From: Actinophytocola oryzae
Lineage (GTDB): Bacteria; Actinomycetota; Actinomycetes; Mycobacteriales; Pseudonocardiaceae
NCBI RefSeq assembly: GCF_004364325.1
Contig: NZ_SOCP01000002.1
Location: forward strand, 744,001 to 808,000
Reading direction: 5' to 3'
Length of the DNA stretch: 64,000 nt
The notes beneath the pieces were generated by a model, which was given only the letters and a program-made list of their open reading frames with translations, did no database searches and had not been told where the DNA came from. Below are positions 24,360 to 33,048 of this stretch, piece by piece (the stretch's first letter is position 1; each line of letters begins with the position of its first letter). A program made the translations under genes and the position numbers.

Positions 24360-24497
24360 GTGAACAGGCCAAGAATCATTTTTCTGATCGATGTCCTGCT
24401 CGTTCTGGTGTTGGCGGTTCCCGTCACGGCGGCCGCGGTCGCTGACCAGTCGGTCGTCGTGATCGCCGGCGACAACCCGTGCTGCCGAAGAACGTAG
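24360..24497 (+). CDS. 45-residue secreted peptide with C-terminal Cys-Cys
   Basis: GTG 24360 lies 5 bases after a GAGGAGAG ribosome site. The product has a basic start (NRPR), a long hydrophobic core (IIFLIDVLLVLVLAVPVTAA) and a short predicted mature part ADQSVVVIAGDNPCCRRT. This looks like a signal peptide plus an 18-20-residue exported peptide. It is divergent from a SARP that has an extracytoplasmic domain and convergent with an AfsR-type SARP, with a shared terminator. A signalling or precursor peptide is inferred; no family is recognised. An ATG 15 bp upstream in frame would consume the ribosome site. Confidence 0.6.
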   Translation: MNRPRIIFLIDVLLVLVLAVPVTAAAVADQSVVVIAGDNPCCRRT

Positions 24498-24502
24498 GAA
24501 AG

Positions 24503-24534
24503 GCGGGGCGTGACCGTTTTCGGTCACGCCCCGC
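24503..24534. terminator. bidirectional hairpin terminator
   Basis: GCGGGGCGTGACCG-TTTT-CGGTCACGCCCCGC is a perfect 14-bp stem with a 4-base loop. It ends the peptide gene and its right arm encodes the last residues (SGA) and stop of the convergent AfsR-like gene. Confidence 0.85.
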
Positions 24535-27304
24535 TCGTCAGCAGTGAGTATTCGGCCAGTGCTTCCGTTCTGGCCTGGGTGCCGCGGAGGTCGTCGCTGT
24601 TCGCGATTGCCTTCTCGGCGTAGTGGCGTGCCTTTTCCCTGTTTCCGGACAGGCGGTGTGCCTGTGCCAGCACGGTGAGCGCCCAGATCTCGCCGAAGCG
24701 GTACCCGATCCGGTGGACGTCGTCGAGGGTGCGGGTCATGAGGTCCACGGCGCGGTCGTACCGACCGAGGTCGAGGTGGATCCTCGCCAGCACCTCGTGT
24801 GCGTCGCACTGCCGGTAGTGGTCGCCGATCTCCTCGTACCAGGCGAGACCGACCTCGATCATGCCGATGGCGTCCTCGGAGCGGCCGAGCTGGTGATGGG
24901 CCTTGCCGAGGTTCACCAGCGCGAACGCCTGGCCGATGGGGGCGTCGATCTCGCGGGCGATCGCCAGCTGTCGCTCCAGGCAGGAGATGGCCTCGTCCGG
25001 GCGGCGGGCGAGCAGGTGGGTGTGGCCGAGGTTGCCGAGCGCCCGCTGTTCGCCGAAGCGGTCGCCGAGCTCGCGGCAGATCGCCAGCTCGGCGGCCCCG
25101 TGGGCGCACGCGCGGTCCAGCTCCCCGATGTGGCGCAGGTTCCCGGAGAGGTTGCCGTGTGCGTAGGCCTGCGAACGGCGGTCGCCGAGGCGCTCGGCCG
25201 CCGCGACGGCCTCCTCCTGGAAGGCGATCGTGTCCCGCGGGTCGTTGCCGCCGGAGAGCAGGTACCAGTGCAGGGCCAGGGCGAGCGCGACGCCGAGACG
25301 CGCGTGCTCCGGCGGGCCGTCCCACGACCGCCTGACGACCGCGATCACGTTGCGGCGCTGCTCGTCCAGCCACCGCAGCGCCTGTTCCGAGTCGGTGAGA
25401 GGTTTGGGCGGTGTCGTGACCTCGGGTGCGGGGTGGTGCGCCCGGTGCGGGTACACGAGCGCGTTGGCGTGGCCCGTCGTGGACAGGTAGTGGTTCAGCA
25501 GCCGGGTGAGGGCAGCGCGTTGCCGCTCCTCGGGGACGAGGGCCGCGCCCAGCTCGTTGGCGAACAGCCGCGTCAGGTCGTGCATGTGGAACCGGTGCGG
25601 CGCGGTCTCCTCCACCAGGTGCGCGTTCAGGAGCCGCTCGACGATCCGGTCGGCCGCCGGGGGCGTCGTGTCGAGTACCGCGGCCGCCAGGTCGAGGTCG
25701 ACCTCGGTGACCGGGAGCAGGCCGAACAGGCACAGGGCCCACGCCGCGCTCCGGTCGGTCGGGTTGTCGCTGTCGTTCAGGGCGGTGTGGCTGACCGCGA
25801 GGCTGGTGCGCACCGCGACGTCGCCCGCGGCCAGCTCGGTGAGCCGGTCGCGCTCGTCGGCGAGCCGCTCGACCAGGTCGAGCACGCGTCTGCTCGGCCG
25901 CGCGTTGAGCCGGGCCGCGGCCACGTGCAGTCCCAGCGGCAGGTGTCCGCACAGCTCCGCCAGCCTGCGTATCGCCTCGGGTTCGGCGTTCGGCCTGCCG
26001 TCGGAGACCAGACCGTCGAGCATCGCGGTGGCGGCGGTCGGGCTGAGGGGGCCGACGTGGAGGTAGATGGCGCCCTCCAACGCCTCGAGCCGGGTTCGGC
26101 TGGTGATCAGCACCGTGCAGCCGGGGAGCAGTAGTCGCACCTGTGCGGCGGTGGCGGCGTTGTCCAGCACGACGAGCGACCGCCGCCCGGCCGCCACGGT
26201 CCGCAGCAGCGCGGCGGCCTCGTCGGGGTCACCCGGTACCTCGGTGATCCCCAGTGCACGCAGCAGCTGGTGCAGTGCCTCGGCCGAGGACAGCGGTGAC
26301 ACGGCCGGGGTGGCGCCACGGAGGTTGACGTGCAGCTGTCCGTCCGGGAAGCGGAAGGCCGACAGGTGCGCGGCGCGGATGGCCAGCGCGGACTTGCCGA
26401 CCCCCGGTGCGCCGTGGAGGACCACCACCGGGGTGCCGGTGTCGAGCCGTGCCGTCAGCTCGGCCAGCTCACTGTCCCGGCCGACGAGCGTCGGTAGGTC
26501 GCGGGGGAGCTGGCGGGGGGTGCGCGCGGCGGCGGCGACCGGTGCGGTGGCGTGCAGGGCGGGGTCGGCGTCGAGGATTCGGTGGTGCAGCCGCAGTAGC
26601 TCGGCACCCGGCTCGACCCCCACCTCCTCGCCGAGCACGCGGTAGATCCGCCGGTACTGCTCGAGTGCCTCGGCCTGGCGGCCACACCGGTACAGGGCGA
26701 GCATGAGCTGACCGGCGAGGCGTTCTCGCAGCGGGTGTGCCGAGGTGAGCTCGGTCAGGTCGGTGACGACCTCCTCGGCCTGCCCGGCCGCGAGCGCGGC
26801 GTCGAACCACTCCTCCCTGGTGGCGAGCCGTTGTTCGGTCAGCCAGGTGGCCGTGGCGGCGATGCTCGCGGTGTGGGGCACGTCGGCGAACGGCTCACCC
26901 CGCCACAGGTCGTGTGCCGCACGGAACAGGTCGGCGGCACGCCGGGGGTCCCCGAGGTCGCGGGCCGCTCGTGCCTGAGTGACAAGTCCCTCGAACCGGT
27001 GCAGGTCCAGCTCCTGGTCCCGCACCCGCAGCAGGTAGCCGGGCTTGCGCGTCACCACCCGGTCGGCGCCACCCGGCGCGGTGCGCAGTGCGTGGCGCAG
27101 CCGCGAAACGTAGCCGCGGACCAGCGCCCGTGCCTCGCGAGGCGGCTGCCGGGGCCACAGCTCGTCCACGAACCGCTCGATCGCCACGAGGTCACCGGGT
27201 CGCACCAGCAGGAGACCGCACACCACCCGCGTCCTCGGCGGCCCGAGGTCGACCACCGCGCTCCGGTCGCACACCTCCAACGGCCCGAGTACGCGAAATT
27301 GCAC
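24524..27304 (-). CDS. AfsR/SARP regulator with NB-ARC ATPase and TPR domains
   Basis: A 926-residue multidomain activator of the AfsR class, typical of secondary-metabolite or morphological control. It has an OmpR-type winged helix (1-90), a BTAD (95-240, ending EEVGVEPGAELLRLHH), and an NB-ARC P-loop ATPase (HGAPGVGKSALA near residue 295, RSLVVLDNAA as Walker B, LPLGLHVAAA). A C-terminal TPR array (about 640-920) repeats Y.HGNLSGNL, ALGNLGHTHL, ALVNLGKAHH and AHEVLARIHL. The gene starts with GTG 27304. Neighbouring genes suggest control of the secreted glycan enzymes or peptide, but targets are unknown. Confidence 0.95.
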   Translation of the reverse strand: MQFRVLGPLEVCDRSAVVDLGPPRTRVVCGLLLVRPGDLVAIERFVDELWPRQPPREARALVRGYVSRLRHALRTAPGGADRVVTRKPGYLLRVRDQELDLHRFEGLVTQARAARDLGDPRRAADLFRAAHDLWRGEPFADVPHTASIAATATWLTEQRLATREEWFDAALAAGQAEEVVTDLTELTSAHPLRERLAGQLMLALYRCGRQAEALEQYRRIYRVLGEEVGVEPGAELLRLHHRILDADPALHATAPVAAAARTPRQLPRDLPTLVGRDSELAELTARLDTGTPVVVLHGAPGVGKSALAIRAAHLSAFRFPDGQLHVNLRGATPAVSPLSSAEALHQLLRALGITEVPGDPDEAAALLRTVAAGRRSLVVLDNAATAAQVRLLLPGCTVLITSRTRLEALEGAIYLHVGPLSPTAATAMLDGLVSDGRPNAEPEAIRRLAELCGHLPLGLHVAAARLNARPSRRVLDLVERLADERDRLTELAAGDVAVRTSLAVSHTALNDSDNPTDRSAAWALCLFGLLPVTEVDLDLAAAVLDTTPPAADRIVERLLNAHLVEETAPHRFHMHDLTRLFANELGAALVPEERQRAALTRLLNHYLSTTGHANALVYPHRAHHPAPEVTTPPKPLTDSEQALRWLDEQRRNVIAVVRRSWDGPPEHARLGVALALALHWYLLSGGNDPRDTIAFQEEAVAAAERLGDRRSQAYAHGNLSGNLRHIGELDRACAHGAAELAICRELGDRFGEQRALGNLGHTHLLARRPDEAISCLERQLAIAREIDAPIGQAFALVNLGKAHHQLGRSEDAIGMIEVGLAWYEEIGDHYRQCDAHEVLARIHLDLGRYDRAVDLMTRTLDDVHRIGYRFGEIWALTVLAQAHRLSGNREKARHYAEKAIANSDDLRGTQARTEALAEYSLLTSGA

Positions 27305-27392
27305 GTACTTGCCACCTCCGGGAATCCGGCCGCCCGTTCAGGTACAACCTACCTTTCCACGACGACGTTTCAGCGATGTCCCGAATACGCGG

Positions 27393-27412
27393 CCCTGTCA
27401 ACGTCGACAGGG
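27393..27412. promoter_or_regulatory. 20-bp palindromic operator upstream of the GH16 gene
   Basis: CCCTGTCAACGTCGACAGGG matches its own complement at 9 of 10 half-site positions. It lies 35 bp before the GH16 start and 88 bp from the divergent AfsR-like start, so it could control either. Confidence 0.55.
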
Positions 27413-27447
27413 ATTGCCCGGAGAGTTCGGGAAGAAAGGAAGTCACA

Positions 27448-28743
27448 GTGAGTCGAATACGATCCGCGTGGGCCGCGGGTCTCGCGGGAGCCGCGGCGCT
27501 CGCACTGGTCACGGCCCCGCTCGGCGTTGCCGAGGCAGTGCCGAGAGCCGCGGACGTGGTCGTCACGGCCACGGTGCTGAACACGCATCAGGTGAAGGTC
27601 GACTGGACGAGTTCGCTGAGTCCGCAGCCTGCTTCGTGGACGGTGGGGCGTGGGGGTACCGACGATCTCGGTACGGGTCCGTGGTCGACGACCGTTGCCG
27701 GGTCGGCGAGGACGTTCACCTTCAACTCCCTGGTGACAGGACAGCAGTACACGTTCACCGTCACCCCGGCGGGAAGCACGCAGGGCTACACGGCCACGGC
27801 GACCCCGGGCGGCACGGCCGCGGCGGTGACAGTGGCGGCGACGGTGCTGAACGCGGCTCAGGTGAAGGTCGACTGGACCAGTTCGTTGAGTCCGGCGCCC
27901 GCCTCGTGGACGGTGGGGCGCGGGGGGACGGACAGTCTCGGTACGGGTCCGTGGTCGACGAGCGTCGCCGGGTCGACGAGGACGTTCACCTTCAACTCCC
28001 TCGTGGCGGGGCAGGAGTACACGTTCACCGTGACGCCGGCAGGGAGCACGCAGGGCTACACGGCCACCGCGACTCCCGGCGGCACGACTCCGCCGGGGGG
28101 CACCCCCGGGGACACCGCCGGGGACACGCAGGGCTGGGGAACACCCGTCTGGCAGGACGACTTCACCGGCACCGCACCCGGCCCGGACTGGGGTCTCTAC
28201 AGCGATCCCGGCAGCCAGCACGGCAACCGCCAGCCGGGCCAGTGCCAGGTGTCCGGCGGGACGCTGAAGCTGGTCTCGCTGCCGGACCGCAGGACATGCG
28301 GCATGGCACACCGCCGCAACCAGACCCACGGACGGTGGGAGGCACGGGTCAGGACCTCGGGAGGAGGGTGGAAGAGCCTGTTCATCATCTGGCCGCAGTC
28401 CGATGTCTGGCCCCGCGACGGTGAGTACGACTGGATGGAGCAGACCGCAGGGGGGAACTGTTACGGCGGCTTCCTGCACTACCCGGGACACACTCCGATC
28501 ACGCAGGAGGTCCTTCCCTCGAACTGCGTCGGGACCAGCCAGTGGCACAACGTCGCGTTCGAGTGGTCCGCGGGCAGCATGAAGGGCTGGGTCGACGGCC
28601 GGCTGTGGTACAGCATCGCCGCGAACGCCGACCTGACCCAGATGCCGGCGGGACACCTGACCATCCAGCAGGACGACCAGGGCTCCGGCTCCGGCAACTC
28701 GGCGACCATGGAGGTCGACTGGGTCAGGGGCTGGGACCTCTGA
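27448..28743 (+). CDS. secreted GH16 family glycoside hydrolase with duplicated beta modules
   Basis: A 431-residue exported enzyme. A signal peptide (residues 1-30) is followed by two nearly identical fibronectin-III-like modules of about 90 residues, each containing VKVDWTSSLSP.PASWTVGRG and TFTFNSLV.GQ.YTFTV. After a Gly/Pro/Thr linker comes a GH16 laminarinase-type jelly roll (about 225-431) with the catalytic motif ExDxxE as E326, D328 and E331 in GEYDWMEQ. Family activities include beta-1,3-glucanase and related beta-glucan cleavage. GTG 27448 has an AGAAAGGAAG site. A long hairpin terminator follows. Confidence 0.9.
   Translation: MSRIRSAWAAGLAGAAALALVTAPLGVAEAVPRAADVVVTATVLNTHQVKVDWTSSLSPQPASWTVGRGGTDDLGTGPWSTTVAGSARTFTFNSLVTGQQYTFTVTPAGSTQGYTATATPGGTAAAVTVAATVLNAAQVKVDWTSSLSPAPASWTVGRGGTDSLGTGPWSTSVAGSTRTFTFNSLVAGQEYTFTVTPAGSTQGYTATATPGGTTPPGGTPGDTAGDTQGWGTPVWQDDFTGTAPGPDWGLYSDPGSQHGNRQPGQCQVSGGTLKLVSLPDRRTCGMAHRRNQTHGRWEARVRTSGGGWKSLFIIWPQSDVWPRDGEYDWMEQTAGGNCYGGFLHYPGHTPITQEVLPSNCVGTSQWHNVAFEWSAGSMKGWVDGRLWYSIAANADLTQMPAGHLTIQQDDQGSGSGNSATMEVDWVRGWDL
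27561..28085 (+). repeat. two tandem 270-bp coding repeats in the GH16 gene
   Basis: The DNA from 27561 to 27830 is repeated from 27831 with roughly 90 percent identity and an exact 270-bp offset. It encodes the two beta modules. The similarity extends to synonymous positions, pointing to recent duplication or gene conversion. Confidence 0.9.
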
Positions 28744-28767
28744 GGGAGCGGTAGCTCCTCTCACAGG

Positions 28768-28814
28768 GGTCGGCGGTGATCCGGGGTATGGGGAGGCCCG
28801 GATCACCGCCGACC
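28768..28814 (+). terminator. long hairpin terminator after GH16
   Basis: Perfect 18-bp arms starting GGTCGGCGGTGATCCGGG (28768-28785) pair with 28797-28814 around an 11-base loop, 24 bp past the GH16 stop. Confidence 0.85.
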
Positions 28815-29062
28815 GACACCACACACATCGAGGTCTTCGCCATGCCGCGAACCGTTGCGACGTCGACGATCGGCGACCGCCCGACACGACCAGGTCCGCT
28901 ACCGAGGATTCTCTGGAGCACGGCGGTGGTGCTCGTGGTCTTCCACCGCATCGACGTCAGGGCGTGGTTCGAGGGCAGGCCGACGTTGCTGTTGTGACGG
29001 CACAGGTCGCCGTACTGTCCGAACAGGAACGTCGCACGCCCGTCGGGCGTCTGTCCCAGGGG
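28815..29062. other. region without a supported gene
   Basis: Only a weak 51-codon frame (28842-28997, plus strand, one hydrophobic stretch ILWSTAVVLVVFHRI) is present. It has no good ribosome site and no family likeness. It might be a small membrane peptide or noise. Confidence 0.4.
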
Positions 29063-29641
29063 TCACTGGTTGGTGTCGGTGGTGATGTGCTCGAACAGCC
29101 CCGGACGGATGCGGGTGCGGACCCCCGTCGCCCACGGTTGCGCCACCTCGTCGACGTCGAGGGCGGCGACGTTGTTGAGCAGCATGCCGAAGGCGAGGAA
29201 CGACTTCACCGTCACCGGGTCGACGCCCGTCCCGCCGGCGACCGTGTCCCACATGCGAGCGAGGCGCGACCGCACCAGGTCGCGGACCTCGCCGTCGCCA
29301 CACGCGGCGAAACCCTGCAGCTGCAACAGAAGCGTGGTGCGGTCGGCCAGCGACTCGTAGTACCGCGCGCCCATCATGGCCAGCGCGTCGAGTCCGGCCG
29401 CGCCCTCGGCGGCCTGGGACATGCCGTCGCTGAAGCGGTCGAACGCCGCGCCGACCAGCTCCAGGAACAGGGCCTTCTTGGTCCCGAACAACCGGAACAC
29501 GTACGCCTGGGTGATGCCCGCCGCTCGGGCGACGGCCTCGACCGACGCGCCGTGGAGCCCGTGGTTCGCGAACTCGACCGCGGCGATCCCCAGCACCTGG
29601 TCGCGCCGTTCCGCTCCGCTCATGCGTGTGGTCACGACCAC
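29063..29641 (-). CDS. TetR/AcrR family regulator
   Basis: A 192-residue repressor. The helix-turn-helix is at about residues 12-57 (RRDQVLGIAAVEFANHGLHG to AGITQAYVFRLFGTKKALFL). The C-terminal ligand domain is of AcrR type (ARYYESLADRTTLLLQLQGF). Starts are possible at GTG 29641, GTG 29635 or ATG 29623. It is divergent from a methyltransferase gene 34 bp away, across a 20-bp imperfect palindrome, so it probably represses that gene. Confidence 0.9.
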   Translation of the reverse strand: MVVTTRMSGAERRDQVLGIAAVEFANHGLHGASVEAVARAAGITQAYVFRLFGTKKALFLELVGAAFDRFSDGMSQAAEGAAGLDALAMMGARYYESLADRTTLLLQLQGFAACGDGEVRDLVRSRLARMWDTVAGGTGVDPVTVKSFLAFGMLLNNVAALDVDEVAQPWATGVRTRIRPGLFEHITTDTNQ

Positions 29642-29650
29642 GTAAGTTAT

Positions 29651-29670
29651 CAGTTACTAACTACTAACTG
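29651..29670. promoter_or_regulatory. TetR-type operator
   Basis: CAGTTACTAACTACTAACTG: outer CAGTTA/TAACTG arms are perfect and the inner bases partly symmetrical. It fills the 34-bp gap between the divergent tetR and methyltransferase genes. Confidence 0.6.
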
Positions 29671-29675
29671 CTAGC

Positions 29676-30470
29676 GTGGCGGTCGTGAACGATGACGTCT
29701 TCGCCGCCGTGGCCGACAAGTTCGCCGACGAGGCCTACGCCTCGGTGAAGGGCTACGTGCGCACGTACGTGATGCACCACCAGCTGCTCGAGCACCTGTC
29801 GCCGCCCCCGGCGACCGTGCTCGACGTCGGCGGCGGCGCGGGCCACCAGTCGTTCCCACTGGCCGAGGCCGGCTACGAGGTGACCCTGCTCGACCCGTCG
29901 GAGGCGATGCTGGCCAAGGCGCGACAGCGGCTGGAGCGGCTGCCCGACGAGGCCCGGCGCCGGGTGACGCTCGTGGCGGCGGCCGGCGAGAACGCCGTCG
30001 GGGCGGTGGACGGCCGACGCTTCGACGCCGTGTTGTGCCACGGCGTGCTCGGGTACCTCGACGAGTCGGCGCCGCTGGTCGAGCAGCTGTGCCGGTGTAC
30101 CGCCGCCGACGGCATCGTCTCGGTCATGACGGGCAACGCCAGGGCGGGGGCGGTGCGCCCGGCCCTGGAACAGCGGTGGGACGACGCCATGGCGGCGTTC
30201 GACGCGAGGACCGAGATCGGCGTGCTCGGCGTGACGGGACGCGCGGACACGGTGGAGGAGCTGAGCGAGCTGGTGCGGGGCGGGGGAGTGGAACCACTGC
30301 GCTGGTACGGCGTCTGGCTCTTCGTCGACTGGCTCGGGTTCGCGGGCGTCGACCTCGACCCCGGCGACGCCCGGAAGGTGGCCGCGCTCGAGCTGGAGGC
30401 CGGCAGGCGAGACCCCTACCGCCAACTCAGTCGCGTCTTCCACCTCGTGGGGCGCAGGGGACCGGACTGA
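29676..30470 (+). CDS. class I SAM-dependent methyltransferase
   Basis: A 264-residue methyltransferase. Motif I is VLDVGGGAGHQSFPLA, with acidic LLDPSEAML at the second strand and FDAVLCHGVLGYLD as motif IV. It resembles SmtA/CmoM-like proteins and acts on an unknown small molecule or nucleoside. Probably leaderless or very short leader from GTG 29676, given the adjacent operator. Probably controlled by the divergent TetR protein. Confidence 0.85.
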   Translation: MAVVNDDVFAAVADKFADEAYASVKGYVRTYVMHHQLLEHLSPPPATVLDVGGGAGHQSFPLAEAGYEVTLLDPSEAMLAKARQRLERLPDEARRRVTLVAAAGENAVGAVDGRRFDAVLCHGVLGYLDESAPLVEQLCRCTAADGIVSVMTGNARAGAVRPALEQRWDDAMAAFDARTEIGVLGVTGRADTVEELSELVRGGGVEPLRWYGVWLFVDWLGFAGVDLDPGDARKVAALELEAGRRDPYRQLSRVFHLVGRRGPD

Positions 30471-30474
30471 CGGG

Positions 30475-30942
30475 TCAGTCGTCCCCCGGTCGGGCACCGG
30501 CCGTGCGGACAGGAGTCGCGGCGTGGGCGACGAAGCGGGTGAGCAGTTCGTGGAGTTGTTCGCGTTCGGCCGCGGTGAACGGGGTCAGCAGGTCGGCCAT
30601 TGCCTCCGCCGAGACCGTCGTGGCCTCACCCAGGCGGGTGCGGCCCAGCTCCGTGAGGTGGACGGCGTAGCGGCGCCGGTCCTCCTCGCTCCTGCGGCGT
30701 TCGGCCAGACCCTGACGTTCCAGCTCGTCGATGACATACACCATCGATGACTTGTCCAGCTGCAGGCGGTCCACGAGGGCCTGCTGGGGAACCGGCCCCA
30801 GCTGCGCGAGTTGCCCGAGCACGCCGAGGTGGCGCAGGTCCAGCCCCAACTCGCGCAGAGCCCTGTTCGTGGCCGCGCGGGCGTAGCGGTGGGCCAGGTT
30901 GAACCCGCCGCCGATGAGTACCTCGATCCGGTCGCTCTCCAT
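30475..30942 (-). CDS. MarR family regulator
   Basis: A 155-residue winged-helix repressor. LGQLAQLGPVPQQALVDRLQ and LDKSSMVYVIDELERQGL form the recognition region, and RRSEEDRRRYAVHLTELG forms the wing. The ATG at 30942 is preferred to the open frame further upstream. It is divergent from an FAD monooxygenase with a perfect 12-bp palindrome in between, a common arrangement for ligand-induced detoxification. Confidence 0.9.
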   Translation of the reverse strand: MESDRIEVLIGGGFNLAHRYARAATNRALRELGLDLRHLGVLGQLAQLGPVPQQALVDRLQLDKSSMVYVIDELERQGLAERRRSEEDRRRYAVHLTELGRTRLGEATTVSAEAMADLLTPFTAAEREQLHELLTRFVAHAATPVRTAGARPGDD

Positions 30943-30969
30943 GCCACAAGTATGACCGATGACAAACCG

Positions 30970-30985
30970 TCTGAATTCAGATAAT
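30970..30985 (+). promoter_or_regulatory. MarR operator and -10 of the FAD monooxygenase
   Basis: TCTGAATTCAGA (30970-30981) is a perfect 12-bp palindrome overlapping a GATAAT -10 (30980-30985). Transcription would begin about at the GTG 30995, giving a leaderless mRNA repressed by MarR binding. Confidence 0.6.
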
Positions 30986-30994
30986 CTCGGTTCG

Positions 30995-32065
30995 GTGAGA
31001 ACAGTCATCGTGGGAGCCGGGCTGGCCGGGCCGCTCCTCGCACAGGGACTCGTCCGGGCGGGGTTCGAGGTCGCCCTCTACGAGCGGGAAGCCGCCATCG
31101 ACGAGCGCAGTCAGGGCTACCGCATCCATCTCGACCCCGAGGGGGTCGACGCGCTGCGGGACTGCCTGCCGCCCGACCTGTACGACGAGGTCGTGGCCAC
31201 CTCCGGCATCCCAGGCTCGGGCGTCACGATCCTCAGTCCTCGTCTCGAGGTCGTCCAGCGCATCGCGGCGCCCGTGGACGGCGACGAAGGTCCACAGCAC
31301 CTGTCCGTCGACCGGGTCACGCTGCGGCGGATCCTGCTCACCGGCATCAAGACCGGCCACGCCACCTTCGACCACTACGAACTGCTGGCCGACGGCACGG
31401 TCCGGGTCCACTTCGCCGGCGGCGGCTCAGCCGAGGCGGACCTGCTCGTCGGGGCCGACGGCACCCACTCGCGTGTCCGCGCGCAGCTCCTGCCCGACGC
31501 CGAGGTCGTGGAGACCGGCCAGTTCCTGATCTTCGGCAAGACACCGCTGACACCGGAGGCCCGTTCGCTGACACCGGCCGCCTCCCTCGACGGCTTCTCG
31601 GTCGTCGCGGGTGCCGACGGCCGGTTCATGCCGTTGGCCGGACACCGGCCCCGCACGGGCGAACCCGGCTACCTGATGTGGGTCGTCGGCTCCCGGCAAC
31701 CGGCGTCCGCTGTGGACGGATCGGCCCTGCGCGACACCGCCGCGCGGCTCGTGGGTGACTGGCACCCCGACCTCGCCGCGCTCGTCGGCCTGGCCCATCC
31801 GGCGACCGTGCACGCGACGACCGTCCGCACCGCGAAACCCGTCCCGCCGTGGACGACCGGGCCCGTCACCCTCATCGGTGACGCCGTTCACACCATGGTG
31901 CCCGCGGGCATCGGTGCCGCTGTCGCATTGCGCGACGCCGCCCTGCTCTGCGCTCAGGTCACCAGTCCTGCGAGCGACCTGCTCGACGCCGTCCACGCCT
32001 ACGAGGCATCGATGCTCGAGTACGGGTTCGCCGCCGTGGCACGGTCCCTGCGCGCAGGCGGCTGA
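30995..32065 (+). CDS. FAD-dependent monooxygenase (PHBH-like)
   Basis: A 356-residue flavoprotein hydroxylase. The N-terminal dinucleotide fold is VIVGAGLAGPLLAQGL, the DG motif GADGTHSRVRAQ and the GD motif LIGDAVHTMVPAGIG. It is like single-component aromatic hydroxylases (TetX/salicylate hydroxylase type), using NAD(P)H and O2. GTG 30995 fits the -10 box; the in-frame ATG at 30959 lies upstream of that box and is rejected. The divergent MarR suggests an inducible detoxification role; substrate unknown. Confidence 0.88.
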   Translation: MRTVIVGAGLAGPLLAQGLVRAGFEVALYEREAAIDERSQGYRIHLDPEGVDALRDCLPPDLYDEVVATSGIPGSGVTILSPRLEVVQRIAAPVDGDEGPQHLSVDRVTLRRILLTGIKTGHATFDHYELLADGTVRVHFAGGGSAEADLLVGADGTHSRVRAQLLPDAEVVETGQFLIFGKTPLTPEARSLTPAASLDGFSVVAGADGRFMPLAGHRPRTGEPGYLMWVVGSRQPASAVDGSALRDTAARLVGDWHPDLAALVGLAHPATVHATTVRTAKPVPPWTTGPVTLIGDAVHTMVPAGIGAAVALRDAALLCAQVTSPASDLLDAVHAYEASMLEYGFAAVARSLRAGG

Positions 32066-32158
32066 TCTCTGCCAGGGATCGACGCGACCTCGGCCCGTCG
32101 GGTGACGTGGTAACGATATGATCATCCCGTACCTGGCCGACAGCAGACGGGGAGGCGC

Positions 32159-33046
32159 GTGGACGAGGGGAAGTCGCGGATTCACCTGCCGGGGGTGGAC
32201 GTGGACCGGCCGAGTGTGGCCCGCGTCTACGACTACTACCTCGGCGGAAACGCGAACTGGGCCGTCGACAGGGAGTTCGGCGCCAGGGTGCTGGAAAGCT
32301 TCCCGCTTCTCCGAAATGTCGCCATCGCGAACCGCCTGTTCCTCAACCGGCTCGTCCGGCACCTGACGAACCTCGGCATCCGCCAGTTCCTCGACATCGG
32401 CGCCGGGATGCCGACCGTCGGCAGCACCCATCAGATCGCCGACGAGCTGGCGGCCGCCACGGGCCGGACGCCGGACGCCCACGTCGTGTACGTGGACAAC
32501 GAGCCGATCGCCGTGGCCCACGCCGAGATCCTCCTCGAGAAGGGTGGCGACCGCGGCAGGCACGGCGTGATCAGGGCCGACCTTCGCGAGCCCGACGACC
32601 TGTGGCGCGACGCCATGGCGACCGGCCTGCTCGACCCCGACGAGCCGATCGCGCTCCTGCTGATCGCCGTGCTGCACGTCCACCAGCCCGGTTCCGACGG
32701 CGTCACCGACATCGGCCCGGAGTCGGTCGCGCGGCTGCGTGAGCTGCTGCCCGTGGGCTCCTACCTCGCCATGACGCACATCACGGACGAGGGCGTCCCG
32801 CCCGAGGTCGGCGAGAAGCTCGTCGAGCTGAAGCGGATGTACGACACCTCCAGCAGCAGCGACGCCATCTGGCGCTCGCACCGGGACATCGAGGCCATGC
32901 TGGGCGACTTCGCCGTACTGGAGCCGGGTTGGACCTGGCTCACCGAGTGGCATCCCGAGGAGACCGGGCCGACGGTCCGCCCCATCGCCTTCCCCACCCC
33001 GAACCACGCGGTCGGCTGGGCCGGCGTCGGCAGGAAGACGGTCTGA
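32159..33046 (+). CDS. SAV2177/DUF574 family SAM-dependent methyltransferase
   Basis: A 295-residue protein of the actinobacterial SAV2177 family. The hallmark N-terminus DRPSVARVYDYYLGGNANWAVDRE is complete in context, with SAM-site FLDIGAGMPTVGSTHQIA and VVYVDNEP. These methyltransferases are numerous in streptomycetes and relatives, and their targets are undefined. GTG 32159 has a GGGGAGG site. Convergent with the M6 protease gene, only 2 bp apart at the ends. Confidence 0.92.
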   Translation: MDEGKSRIHLPGVDVDRPSVARVYDYYLGGNANWAVDREFGARVLESFPLLRNVAIANRLFLNRLVRHLTNLGIRQFLDIGAGMPTVGSTHQIADELAAATGRTPDAHVVYVDNEPIAVAHAEILLEKGGDRGRHGVIRADLREPDDLWRDAMATGLLDPDEPIALLLIAVLHVHQPGSDGVTDIGPESVARLRELLPVGSYLAMTHITDEGVPPEVGEKLVELKRMYDTSSSSDAIWRSHRDIEAMLGDFAVLEPGWTWLTEWHPEETGPTVRPIAFPTPNHAVGWAGVGRKTV

Positions 33047-33048
33047 CC

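Noticed and set aside
27571..28085. Possible CRISPR or phage-type direct repeats
   Set aside because: The 270-bp repeats are in frame and encode duplicated beta modules; there are no short repeats with unique spacers anywhere in the window.
16496..28743. Polyketide or peptide synthase cluster around the SARPs
   Set aside because: No PKS, NRPS or RiPP maturation gene is present; the surrounding genes are secreted carbohydrate-active enzymes and regulators.
28776..28997. 73-codon frame after GH16
   Set aside because: Its first codons lie in the right part of an 18-bp terminator hairpin, so it cannot start there. Only a weak inner 51-codon reading remains.
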